A DNA stretch of 64,000 nucleotides from Candidatus Poribacteria bacterium. GTDB taxonomy: Bacteria; Poribacteria; WGA-4E; WGA-3G. The notes below the pieces were generated by a model, which saw nothing but the letters and a program-made list of their open reading frames with translations, did not search any database and was not told the DNA's origin. The position numbers and the translations under genes were made by a program. The stretch lies in assembly GCA_958295945.1 (NCBI GenBank), contig OY282386.1, positions 4,148,204-4,212,203 of the forward strand. The letters run 5' to 3'. Each line of letters begins with the position of its first letter. The stretch's first letter is position 1. This document shows, piece by piece, positions 8,948-17,618 of this stretch.

Positions 8948-10052
8948 ATGTTAACCGATTTAGTTGCAGATGTAGATGAGGTATTTAACCGACTGAATGA
9001 ACTTAGGGGGTATCTTTGACTTACCTACCAAACAGAAAGAGTTAGAAGACCTTGAAAAAGAGGCGATGGCAAGCGATTTTTGGAATAATTCTCAGAGGGT
9101 TCAGACTGTCAATCAGGGCATTGCCAAGCTCAAAGACGAAATCAGTGAATTTGAGAAATTACAGAATACTGTTGATGATCTGAAAGTACTTCTTGAACTT
9201 GCTATTGAAGAAGATGATTCAAGTTTGGCAGCGGAAATCCAGAATGGTCTTTCAGTCGTTACAACACAGTTTGATAAAATTGAACTCCGATTAATGTTGG
9301 ATGGTGAGTTTGATGAAAGCAATGCTATTCTCAACATACATCCTGGTGCAGGAGGCGTTGATGCACAGGATTGGGCAGGGATGCTCATGCGGATGTATCT
9401 ACGTTGGTGTGATCAGCGCAGTTTTACGACAGAAATCGTGGATCTAACTGCAGGAGATGAGGCAGGAATAAAGGGCGCGACCATTCTGGTTAAAGGCACT
9501 TATGTATATGGTTACTTGAAGGCAGAATCTGGTGTCCATCGTCTTGTTCGGTTATCTCCTTATGATTTTAACAATCGGCGTCATACCTCGTTTGCTGCAG
9601 TGCATGTTACACCTGAGATTGATGATAGTATTGATGTAGAAATTAATGCTGAAGACCTACGTATAGATACTTACCGTGCAAGTGGTGCAGGAGGGCAGCA
9701 TGTCAATGTTACAGACTCTGCTGTCCGTATTACGCATATACCGACAAATATAATGGTTCAGTGTCAGAACGAGCGTTCACAGCATAAAAACCGTGATATT
9801 GCAATGAAAGTGTTGCGATCTCGTTTGTATGACCATTTTCGTGCACAACGAGACGAAGAACTCGCTAAACTACAACCCGAAAGACGGAATATAGATTTTG
9901 GAAGTCAAATCCGATCTTATGTCCTTCACCCTTATCAACGGGTGAAAGATACCAGAACAAATATAGAAACGGGCAATGTTGACGCGGTTCTAAACGGAGA
10001 AATTGATGAGTTTATTGAGAGTTTTCTAAAACTTAAACCGGATGAAAAATAG
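8948..10052 (+). CDS. prfB: Peptide chain release factor 2 with programmed +1 frameshift
   Basis: RF2 releases peptides at UGA and UAA. The gene starts with ATG at 8948 and reads 23 codons to an in-frame TGA at 9017-9019. The site AGGGGG (9005-9010) TAT CTT TGA C is the classic autoregulatory frameshift: an internal Shine-Dalgarno-like sequence three bases before CTT, then slippage into the +1 frame, continuing from GAC at 9018. The product is 367 aa, normal for RF2. The GGQ peptidyl-hydrolysis loop is present (SGAGGQHVNVTDSAVRITH). The stop-recognition tripeptide, normally SPF, reads SPY (LSPYDFNNRRHTSF). The frame beginning MNLGGIF at 8997 is only the downstream frame, not a real start. Confidence 0.96.
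9005..9020 (+). promoter_or_regulatory. RF2 programmed +1 frameshift site
   Basis: AGGGGG-TAT-CTT-TGA-C. The purine-rich SD-like element, three-base spacer, slippery CTT and weak-context stop TGA-C are all in the canonical positions. Low RF2 is expected to favour slippage and full-length synthesis. Confidence 0.95.
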
Positions 10053-10068
10053 ATACTACTATATATTA

Positions 10069-10413
10069 CTATAGTTTGGACAGTTTTTGTTCAGCGGAAG
10101 TTGAGTCTTCAACGGAGAAACAATTTTCAGCGAGTTTCCCATATCGGGGGAACCCCACGAAAAATGCTGCACTCCAGCGGAGTGCTATGTTTATAGAAAC
10201 GTTATGGCATATTCTCGCACTCCAGCGGAGTGCTATGTGTTAATTCATACATACCGCTCCGCTGGAGCGGGGAGGTTGTTCCATACTGTGGCTATAAACA
10301 TATTGCTCCGCTGGAGCAAAGAGCGTTTGTGTATTGTGTCAGAATTGGGTAACAGATGTCGTCCAACAAATTTCTTGTCCTAAACTCACGTATGAAAATT
10401 GTCCAAAGTATAG
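10069..10413 (+). mobile_element. 345-bp MITE, copy 1, with 9-bp target-site duplication
   Basis: The ends form imperfect inverted repeats (CTATAGTTTGGACAGTTTT and the complement of AAATTGTCCAAAGTATAG). The element is flanked by TATATATTA at 10060-10068 and 10414-10422. Inside are four 7-bp-stem hairpins with 3-nt loops: GCACTCC-agc-GGAGTGC at 10169-10185 and 10217-10233, CCGCTCC-gct-GGAGCGG at 10254-10270, and TTGCTCC-gct-GGAGCAA at 10303-10319. It has no coding capacity. A near-identical copy lies inverted at 27209-27552. It sits between prfB and the first beta-helix gene; removing it would leave about 36 bp between them. Confidence 0.9.
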
Positions 10414-10432
10414 TATATATTAGGAGCAAATC

Positions 10433-11821
10433 ATGATTGCCAATAAATGTTATGTATATTTGTTGATTTCTTTCTGTTTGGTTTTTACTAATACTTTTAC
10501 ATACGCTGCGGTAATTGAAGTTCCCGCAGACCAACCTTCAATCCAAGCCGGTATTGATGCTGCAAAAGATGGTGATACGGTCTTAGTAGCTGATGGCAGA
10601 TACATCGGGGAAGGCAATGTAAATATTGACTTTATGGGAAAACAGATTATTGTTAAATCTGAAAATGGTCCTGAAGAGACAATTGTAGACTGTCAGTTAA
10701 TTCCAAATACACGCGGATTTATCTTTCAAAATGAGGAGACAAATGATGTTGTTTTAGAAGGATTTACAATCACGAATGCAAACCATGAGGAACGTGGTGG
10801 TATATATTGCACCAATTCTGCACCTACGATTAAGAATTGCAATATTCTGTCAAATCGAGGTGGAATCTACTGTGTTGATTCTAATCCAACGATTATAGAC
10901 TCTAAAATATCCAACAACAATTCTGGTTCTGGCGTTTCATTTAATAGGCATCCTGACAAGGATTTTGAAGATGGTCAATTCAATAGACCAAGGCTACTCA
11001 ATTGTATTGTATCTGAAAATGATGGCTGTGGTATATCTACTTTTGATGGTGCTTCTGTTGAAATCATTGGTTGCAAAGTATCCAAAAACAAGAGTTGTGG
11101 TATTGCCAGTGATTTCTTCTCCACTGTCCATATAAGATATTGTGAGATTTCGCAGAATACTGGTGGCGGAATAAGAGGCACTGAATATTCAGGTTTAAAT
11201 ATCACTGATTCGATTATCAAACAGAATACAGCTGAAAATGGTGGTGGCATCTCTTGTAGTCCTACATCAAGGCTTAAAGTTATAGGGTGTGTTATAGCAG
11301 AAAATATAGCAACAGAATCAGGTGGTGGTATTGATATTTATTCTTCCTTTGGACATGCGTCTATAGCTTACTGTACAATTACAAGAAACACTGCGAATGT
11401 TAGAGGTGGAGGCGTGAATGTTGAACTCAGGGGTTCACCCTTTAAATGCACTAATTCTATTATTTGGGGGAATGTATCAAAAGGCACTCATCCAGAAGTT
11501 TTTGGATCGGGTCCAACTGTTAGTATAAGATCATGTGATATACGACACGGACTTGAAGGGTTTGGAGAAAATTGGGCAGAGTTTATTTTCTATCAAGATA
11601 ACATTGATGAAGACCCTCTCTTCGTAAATGCTGAAACTGGTGATTATCGACTTAGACGTAACAGTCCTGCCAAAGAAATGGGGGTAACCGCACCTCGCGA
11701 AGAACCAGAAGAGGGAGAAATTGAAGAAATTGAAGAGAAAGAGGATTTTATAGAAAAATCTCTCAGTGTGAACGCAGCAGGAAAACATATTGTCCAATGG
11801 GCTGACATTAAGCGTAGATAA
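10433..11821 (+). CDS. Secreted right-handed beta-helix protein 1
   Basis: 462 aa. Signal peptide MIANKCYVYLLISFCLVFTNTFTYA, then VIEVPADQPSIQAGIDAAKDGDTVLVADGRY, the N-terminal cap typical of pectate-lyase-like/DUF1565 parallel beta-helix proteins. About 14 short coils follow (I-x-N-C/S-x-I-x2-N and GGGI turns, residues 90-390), ending PLFVNAETGDYRLRRNSPA. Unlike its three tandem paralogs it has an acidic insert (EEPEEGEIEEIEEKED) before the C-terminal motif LSVNAAGKHIVQWADIKRR. Shine-Dalgarno AGGAG lies 6 nt before ATG, just after the MITE. The family binds or cleaves polysaccharide, but no catalytic residues can be assigned; function unknown. Confidence 0.85.
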   Translation: MIANKCYVYLLISFCLVFTNTFTYAAVIEVPADQPSIQAGIDAAKDGDTVLVADGRYIGEGNVNIDFMGKQIIVKSENGPEETIVDCQLIPNTRGFIFQNEETNDVVLEGFTITNANHEERGGIYCTNSAPTIKNCNILSNRGGIYCVDSNPTIIDSKISNNNSGSGVSFNRHPDKDFEDGQFNRPRLLNCIVSENDGCGISTFDGASVEIIGCKVSKNKSCGIASDFFSTVHIRYCEISQNTGGGIRGTEYSGLNITDSIIKQNTAENGGGISCSPTSRLKVIGCVIAENIATESGGGIDIYSSFGHASIAYCTITRNTANVRGGGVNVELRGSPFKCTNSIIWGNVSKGTHPEVFGSGPTVSIRSCDIRHGLEGFGENWAEFIFYQDNIDEDPLFVNAETGDYRLRRNSPAKEMGVTAPREEPEEGEIEEIEEKEDFIEKSLSVNAAGKHIVQWADIKRR

Positions 11822-11848
11822 GTCGTTACATGAGGATAGGAGGATAAC

Positions 11849-13234
11849 ATGAACACTTATAAAGGAAGTGTCTATATCTTTATCTATCTAATATTGGTTT
11901 GTGGCAATATCTCAGCATTCGCTGCAACGCTTGTTGTTCCAACAGAACATCCCACAATTCAATCAGGTATAGATGCAGCAGTAGATGGGGATACGGTTCT
12001 TGTTAGAGATGGTTCCTATAAAGGAGATGGTAATGTTAACATTGACTTTAAAGGGAAACGCATTACTGTAAAATCACTTAATGGTGCAAAGCATACGAAA
12101 ATCCATTGTAGATGGAAAGAAAACACACGAGGCTTTATCTTCCAGAATTCGGAAACCAACGATACTGTTTTAGAGGGATTTACCATCAGCAATGGCAAAC
12201 ATGATTTTGGAGGCGGAATTTTCTTTAATGGTGCATCACCAACCATTAAAGATTGTGTGATTACTTGGAATAGTGCTAAAACAAAAGATCGTTTCACTGG
12301 TCGTGGTGGTGGTATTTATGTGCTAAATTCAGATGTAAAAATAATAGGATGCACAATTTCAAACAATTGGAGTGATTCTTATGGCGGTGGCATATATTTA
12401 GAGGGTCATAGAGATGTGAATGGTGATTTACGTGATCAACGCTTTCAACCGAGTATAATCAACTGCACAGTAACCGATAATAAAGGTAGTGGAGTATATA
12501 GCATAGAATATGTCAGAACAACTATTTTGAATTCTGAAATATCTAAGAACAAGGGTCGTGGTGTAGTTAATACATTTGTCTCTCGTGGTTCTCAAATAAC
12601 CAATTGTCTTATTTCACTAAACACCGAAGGCGGTATAGAATGCAGTGATAATTCCAGTATGATGATTACAAAAACTATCATCAAACAAAATATTGGAGAA
12701 ATCGGAGGAGGTATTTTCTGTAGTTCGACTTCTTCTATTGATGTTTCTGATTGTATTATTGCACAAAATATAGCAACAGACTCTGGAGGAGGAATTGGAG
12801 TTTTATCTACAAACGGTGATGCGGTAATTGCAAACTGTACGATTGTTCGGAACTCAGCTAATCATAACGGTGGTGGATTATACGCATTCATAGAAGGATC
12901 ATTCTTTTCTTTGACAAAATCTATACTTTGGGGAAATAATTCAAACGAGACAAATCCAGAATTTTCTGGAATTGGTGGCAGAATTAGTATCAGTTTTTGT
13001 GACATACGTGACGGACTTGAAGGGATAGAACGTGAACCGGATGGAAAGTGGTTTATCTATGAGGATAACATAGATGAAGATCCACTCTTTGTAGATGTTG
13101 ATAGAGGTGATTATAAGCTTAAACGGCATAGTCCGGCAGAAAACATGGGGGCACAATCGCACGTCGGTCGATCACTCAGTGTTTCTTCTGTTGGGAAAAA
13201 GTTGACATTATGGGCAGATTTGAAACGTAAATAA
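11849..13234 (+). CDS. Secreted right-handed beta-helix protein 2
   Basis: 461 aa paralog of its neighbours on both sides. Signal peptide through about residue 25 (ending SAFAA), cap LVVPTEHPTIQSGIDAAVDGDTVLVRDGSY, beta-helix coils with repeated GGGI turns, the closing DEDPLFVDVDRGDYKLKRHSPA, and the C-terminal motif LSVSSVGKKLTLWADLKRK. Preceded by AGGAGG 7 nt before ATG and 27 bp after gene 1. Exported; substrate or ligand unknown. Confidence 0.85.
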   Translation: MNTYKGSVYIFIYLILVCGNISAFAATLVVPTEHPTIQSGIDAAVDGDTVLVRDGSYKGDGNVNIDFKGKRITVKSLNGAKHTKIHCRWKENTRGFIFQNSETNDTVLEGFTISNGKHDFGGGIFFNGASPTIKDCVITWNSAKTKDRFTGRGGGIYVLNSDVKIIGCTISNNWSDSYGGGIYLEGHRDVNGDLRDQRFQPSIINCTVTDNKGSGVYSIEYVRTTILNSEISKNKGRGVVNTFVSRGSQITNCLISLNTEGGIECSDNSSMMITKTIIKQNIGEIGGGIFCSSTSSIDVSDCIIAQNIATDSGGGIGVLSTNGDAVIANCTIVRNSANHNGGGLYAFIEGSFFSLTKSILWGNNSNETNPEFSGIGGRISISFCDIRDGLEGIEREPDGKWFIYEDNIDEDPLFVDVDRGDYKLKRHSPAENMGAQSHVGRSLSVSSVGKKLTLWADLKRK

Positions 13235-13245
13235 GAAATATATAC

Positions 13246-14652
13246 ATGGAGGATATGATGAAAAAGTCAAGATTCTTAGTAATTCTAACTTTCATTATTG
13301 GTTTGTTTTGTATAGGTAATCTGTCGTTTGCGGCAATAATTAATGTAGCACCAGAAAAAATGACAATCCAAGAAGGAATTGATCTTGCTGAAAGTGGTGA
13401 TACGGTTTTGGTTGCTGATGGCATCTATAAAGAAGATGGAAATGTTAACATTGATTTCAAAGGCAAGAAGATTACTGTTAAATCCGAGAATGGTCCAGAG
13501 GCAACTATTATTGATTGTGAGTCAACACCGAACACACGAGGTTTTATCTTCCAAAATGATGAAACACATAATTCTATACTGGATGGATTTACGATTAAGA
13601 ACGGCATACATGACCTCGGTGGAGGCATCTTCTGTGACTCTTCTTCTCCAATGGTAATGAACTGTATCATTTCTTGGAATACTGCTGTAGCTGCGAACTT
13701 TCATGCTCAAGGTGGTGGTGGAATTTACTGTTTCAATTCTGATGCGGTATTTGATTCATGCCTTATAACCAATAATACTGCTGAATCTACCTTTGGTGGT
13801 GGAGTCTTTTTTGATGGTGCGTGGATAAGAGACGATGTTGTATTGAGAGAAATTACTCCTGAGCCGTCCCTTCTTAATTGCACAATCTCAGACAATAATG
13901 GCGGTGGTGTCTTTTGTTTTGATGATGTTGATCCGATAATTCAAGATTGTAAAGTTTCTCAGAATAGTGGCAGCGGAATTGTCTACAACTTTTTTCTGCG
14001 AACACAGAATCCCATCATTAATTGTATAATTGAACAAAACAGTGATAGCGGCGTTGTATGCAGTGAGGCATCATCGTTGAAGATCATGGATTCTATAATT
14101 AGGCAAAATGTTGGAGAAATCGGTGGTGGGATTTTTTGTAGTCCAACATCTGTAATTGAAGTATCAAATTGTATAATTGCAGAAAATATAGCGACAGAAT
14201 CTGGTGGTGGTATTGGTGTAATATCCACGAGAGGAGAAGCAATTATTAGCAACTGTACAATCACGCGAAATACAGCAAATGAACGTGGCGGTGGAGTTTA
14301 TACATCAATTGAAGTCTCACATTTTACTCTTTCCAATTCTATTGTCTGGGGTAACAATTCCAATGGAACACATGACGAATTTTCTGCTATAGGTGAAACA
14401 ATAGAAATCACTTCTTGTGATATTCGTGATGGACTTGAAGGAATTGGTCGTCAACCGGATGGAAAGTGGTTTATCTATGAAAACAACATTGATAAAGATC
14501 CTCTATTCGTGAATCCAGATAGAGGGGATTATAGCCTGAGTCGCAACAGTCCTGCTGAGGGGATGGGAGCTCAAACTTCTGGTGTGGGAACACTCAGTGT
14601 TGTTCCACGTGGCAAACAATTAACGATGTGGGCAAATATAAAGAGAAGATAG
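13246..14652 (+). CDS. Secreted right-handed beta-helix protein 3
   Basis: 468 aa. Starts 11 bp after gene 2; the first ATG (13246) and one three codons later (13255/13258, after GGAGG) are both possible, the second having better Shine-Dalgarno spacing. Signal peptide ending LSFAA, cap INVAPEKMTIQEGIDLAESGDTVLVADGIY, coils with GGGIYC/GGGIFC turns, closing DKDPLFVNPDRGDYSLSRNSPA and C-terminal motif LSVVPRGKQLTMWANIKRR. It is closest to gene 2 by eye, for example the shared RQPDGKWFIYE/REPDGKWFIYE stretch near residue 400. Function unknown. Confidence 0.85.
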   Translation: MEDMMKKSRFLVILTFIIGLFCIGNLSFAAIINVAPEKMTIQEGIDLAESGDTVLVADGIYKEDGNVNIDFKGKKITVKSENGPEATIIDCESTPNTRGFIFQNDETHNSILDGFTIKNGIHDLGGGIFCDSSSPMVMNCIISWNTAVAANFHAQGGGGIYCFNSDAVFDSCLITNNTAESTFGGGVFFDGAWIRDDVVLREITPEPSLLNCTISDNNGGGVFCFDDVDPIIQDCKVSQNSGSGIVYNFFLRTQNPIINCIIEQNSDSGVVCSEASSLKIMDSIIRQNVGEIGGGIFCSPTSVIEVSNCIIAENIATESGGGIGVISTRGEAIISNCTITRNTANERGGGVYTSIEVSHFTLSNSIVWGNNSNGTHDEFSAIGETIEITSCDIRDGLEGIGRQPDGKWFIYENNIDKDPLFVNPDRGDYSLSRNSPAEGMGAQTSGVGTLSVVPRGKQLTMWANIKRR

Positions 14653-14661
14653 TACATATTT

Positions 14662-16065
14662 ATGGAGGCAACTATGACAAACAAAAGAGTACTTATAATA
14701 CCATTGATTGTTCTAAGTCTGGTTTTTATATATTCACATGTTCATGCTGCAATAATTAACGTTCCTGCAGATCAACCGACAATACAATCCGGGATTGATG
14801 TATCAAAAGATGGTGACACAGTATTAGTCGCTGACGGTTTTTACAGAGGCGATGGTAATGTCAATATAAATTTCAATGGAAAAGCGATAACTGTAAAATC
14901 TCAGAACGGACCAAAGGTAACAACCATAGACTCTGAAAGTAGGGCAAATACAAGAGGAGTCACTATCAACAACAATGAAACTCCTGCCTCCGTGCTTGAT
15001 GGTTTCACTGTCATGAAAGGTAGACATCAATTTGGTGCTGGTATCTTCATTGATAAAGCCTCACCGACAATAAAAAACTGTATTATCACACAAAACCGTG
15101 CTGGAACTCCTGCAGACTATAGTGGTAAAGGCGGAGGAATCTATTGCAAAGATTCTGATGTGCTAATTGAAGATTGCATTATATCTGACAACATTGTCGG
15201 CTCAAATTTCAGTGGTGGTGTTCATTTTGAAGGTATATGGGATGCAATCGGTGATAGATCAAGGCCAGTAATATTGGATTCTATAGTTAGAGATAACACA
15301 GGTAGCGGCATTTATAGTGAAGGTCGTCTGACTGTTGAAATTAGGGGATGTACAGTTTCTAATAACAGTCTTCGTGGTGTAGTGTGTACTGCGAATTATT
15401 ATGTAGGTATAAATCTCATTTCAAAATCACTAATTGAACAGAACAGTGGCGGAGGTGTTGACGTAACTGAAAGTACAAATTTAGATATCATAGAATCTAC
15501 AATCAGAAGAAATACTGCCAGATCTGGTGCGGGTGTTTCATGTAGTCGAACTTGTAAGTTAAACATATCCGAATGTATCATTGCAGAAAACGAAGCATCA
15601 AAATGGGGTGGTGGATTGGATATTGAATCTTGGATGGGTAGCGTAACTATTTCTCGGACAACAATTACTCATAATACTTCAGTTCAATTCGGTGGAGGTA
15701 TCTTTTTCAATGGTCTTCCAACATTTTCGCGTAGATTAACCCTAACAAATTCAATCGTATGGGGAAATAAATCTGAAGGTAAGTATGATGAGATTTTGGC
15801 TGGTGGAAATCAGGTATATATCAAGTCAAGTAATATCGGTGGTGGATTGAATGGACTGAATAGAGAAGCTGATGGACAAAAACTAATATATGTAGATAAT
15901 ATTGATGCTGACCCGCTCTTTGTTGATGCAGCAAGAGGAGATTATAGACTAATGGAACATAGTCCCGCTGCAGGAATGGGTCCGCAATCCAATGTTGGTG
16001 GTTTTCTCAGTGTTGCTCTAGTCGGTAAGCGTTTAGTGCAATGGGGAGAACTGAAACGTAAGTGA
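14662..16065 (+). CDS. Secreted right-handed beta-helix protein 4
   Basis: 467 aa. The last and most divergent of the tandem set by eye. The track start is MEATMTNKR; the second ATG (14674), after GGAGG, is the better-spaced start. Signal peptide ending VHAA, cap INVPADQPTIQSGIDVSKDGDTVLVADGFY, beta-helix coils, closing DADPLFVDAARGDYRLMEHSPA and C-terminal motif LSVALVGKRLVQWGELKRK. A 79-bp gap with its own promoter separates it from lysS, so the four beta-helix genes form a unit. Function unknown. Confidence 0.85.
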   Translation: MEATMTNKRVLIIPLIVLSLVFIYSHVHAAIINVPADQPTIQSGIDVSKDGDTVLVADGFYRGDGNVNINFNGKAITVKSQNGPKVTTIDSESRANTRGVTINNNETPASVLDGFTVMKGRHQFGAGIFIDKASPTIKNCIITQNRAGTPADYSGKGGGIYCKDSDVLIEDCIISDNIVGSNFSGGVHFEGIWDAIGDRSRPVILDSIVRDNTGSGIYSEGRLTVEIRGCTVSNNSLRGVVCTANYYVGINLISKSLIEQNSGGGVDVTESTNLDIIESTIRRNTARSGAGVSCSRTCKLNISECIIAENEASKWGGGLDIESWMGSVTISRTTITHNTSVQFGGGIFFNGLPTFSRRLTLTNSIVWGNKSEGKYDEILAGGNQVYIKSSNIGGGLNGLNREADGQKLIYVDNIDADPLFVDAARGDYRLMEHSPAAGMGPQSNVGGFLSVALVGKRLVQWGELKRK

Positions 16066-16080
16066 ACATCCGTTTTCATA

Positions 16081-16109
16081 TTGCATTAGACAGAAAATGA
16101 GAGTATAAT
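16081..16109 (+). promoter_or_regulatory. Sigma-70-type promoter of the lysS operon
   Basis: TTGCAT (16081-16086), a 17-bp spacer and a perfect TATAAT (16104-16109). A strong Shine-Dalgarno AGGAGG (16131-16136) follows and the lysS ATG is at 16145. Confidence 0.75.
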
Positions 16110-16144
16110 TAATATGGTCTTAAAAAAGAAAGGAGGGTAGAGAT

Positions 16145-17617
16145 ATGGAAGAAACAAACGACTTAATGCGTCAACGCAAAGAGAAATTGAATGAAATCCG
16201 TAAAGCAGGTATTGACCCTTATCCACATCAATACGCCCCGACCCATACAACATTAGATATCCGAGAAGAATACGATGATGTTACTGAAACGCCTGATGAA
16301 ACACACCGTGTCACTGTTGCTGGTAGGATAATGACGAAACGCGATCATGGGAAAAGTAGTTTTGTCAACTTGCAGGATAGTACTGGACAAATTCAGATTT
16401 ATGTCCGACGTGATGGAGTCGGTGCTGATTCTTACATCATCTATCGCCGATTTGATGTTGGTGATATTATCGGTGCATCAGGAGTAGTCTTTCGGACTCG
16501 CACAGGTGAACTCACGATTCTCGTAGATTCGGTTGAACTGCTTTCAAAATCTATCCGACCACTCCCAGAAAAATGGCACGGATTGCAAGATAAGCAGACT
16601 CGTTACAGGCAACGATATGCTGATCTCATTATGAACCCTGAGGTGAAAGAAGTATTTATCCAACGGACAAAGATTGTGCAATCCATCCGTGATATGCTCA
16701 ACGAACGCGAATTTATTGAAGTTGAAACACCTGTTCTTCAACCAATCTATGGTGGAGCGAGTGCACGTCCATTCACAACATATCATAATACTTTAGATCA
16801 ATCATTATATCTCCGAATTGCAAATGAATTGTACTTGAAACGACTTATCGTAGGTGGTTTTGACAGAGTGTATGAGTTTTCAAAAGATTTCCGGAATGAG
16901 GGGATGGACCGAGACCATAACCCCGAATTCACGATGTTGGAACTCTATCAGGCATACGCTGATTACAAAGAAATAATGGAACTGACAGAAAACTTGGTTG
17001 CTCAAACAGTAGAGGATGTTCATGGAACAGCAAAAATCACATATCAGGAACAGGAAATAGATTTTGCACCACCTTGGGAGAGAATGAGTATGATAGAATC
17101 CATACAAAAATACAGTTCATTTGATCCTGAATCGTTATCAGCACATGAACTTCACTCAACTGCAGCAGATGCAGGTATAGAATTGGAGGGTGACGAACCG
17201 AGGGGCGTAATCATCGCTGAACTATTTGATGTATTTGTTGAGTCTAAACTGATACAACCAACATTTATCTATGACTATCCTATTGAAGTTTCACCATTTG
17301 CAAAGAAGAAACCTGAAAATCCTGATTTTGTTGAACGTTTTGAATTCTTTATTTGTGGGATGGAACTTGGCAATGCCTTTAGTGAACTGAACGATCCTAT
17401 TGACCAAAGACAACGTTTTATGGAGCAGGCAAGCAATTTAGCAAAGGGTGACGAAGAAGCTTTTATGGTTGATGAAGATTACTTACGTGCATTGGAATAC
17501 GGTATGCCGCCAACAGGTGGACTTGGAATTGGTATTGACAGGTTAACTATGTTATTGACCGATCAATATTCTATTCGTGATGTCATTCTGTTTCCCCAAA
17601 TGCGTCCGGAAAACTAA
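16145..17617 (+). CDS. lysS: Lysyl-tRNA synthetase, class II
   Basis: 490 aa, usual length. It charges tRNA-Lys. An N-terminal OB-fold anticodon-binding domain (about 55-150, TVAGRIMTKRDHGKSSFVNLQD) precedes the class II core. Motif 2 is visible as KDFRNEGMDRDHNPEFTMLE (near 245) and motif 3 as GLGIGIDRLTMLLTD (near 460), ending in the lysine-type LFPQMRPE. The ATG follows AGGAGG. The downstream GNAT gene begins one base after the stop. Confidence 0.97.
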   Translation: MEETNDLMRQRKEKLNEIRKAGIDPYPHQYAPTHTTLDIREEYDDVTETPDETHRVTVAGRIMTKRDHGKSSFVNLQDSTGQIQIYVRRDGVGADSYIIYRRFDVGDIIGASGVVFRTRTGELTILVDSVELLSKSIRPLPEKWHGLQDKQTRYRQRYADLIMNPEVKEVFIQRTKIVQSIRDMLNEREFIEVETPVLQPIYGGASARPFTTYHNTLDQSLYLRIANELYLKRLIVGGFDRVYEFSKDFRNEGMDRDHNPEFTMLELYQAYADYKEIMELTENLVAQTVEDVHGTAKITYQEQEIDFAPPWERMSMIESIQKYSSFDPESLSAHELHSTAADAGIELEGDEPRGVIIAELFDVFVESKLIQPTFIYDYPIEVSPFAKKKPENPDFVERFEFFICGMELGNAFSELNDPIDQRQRFMEQASNLAKGDEEAFMVDEDYLRALEYGMPPTGGLGIGIDRLTMLLTDQYSIRDVILFPQMRPEN

Positions 17618-17618
17618 A

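Noticed and set aside
8997-10052. prfB beginning at ATG 8997 (MNLGGIF)
   Set aside because: This frame starts inside the frameshift signal. The true start is ATG 8948 with +1 slippage at CTT-TGA.
10169-10319. CRISPR array
   Set aside because: The four similar hairpins are unevenly spaced, alternate in orientation and lie within a MITE with duplicated target sites; no spacers or cas genes.
10292-10534. Frames within the MITE copies (also 27040-27330 and 27239-27520)
   Set aside because: They arise from the repeated MITE sequence and run into unrelated genes on either side; not conserved as coding.
17577-17618. Longer start for the first GNAT gene, overlapping lysS
   Set aside because: The tandem paralog begins at the equivalent of GTG 17619, directly after the lysS stop.
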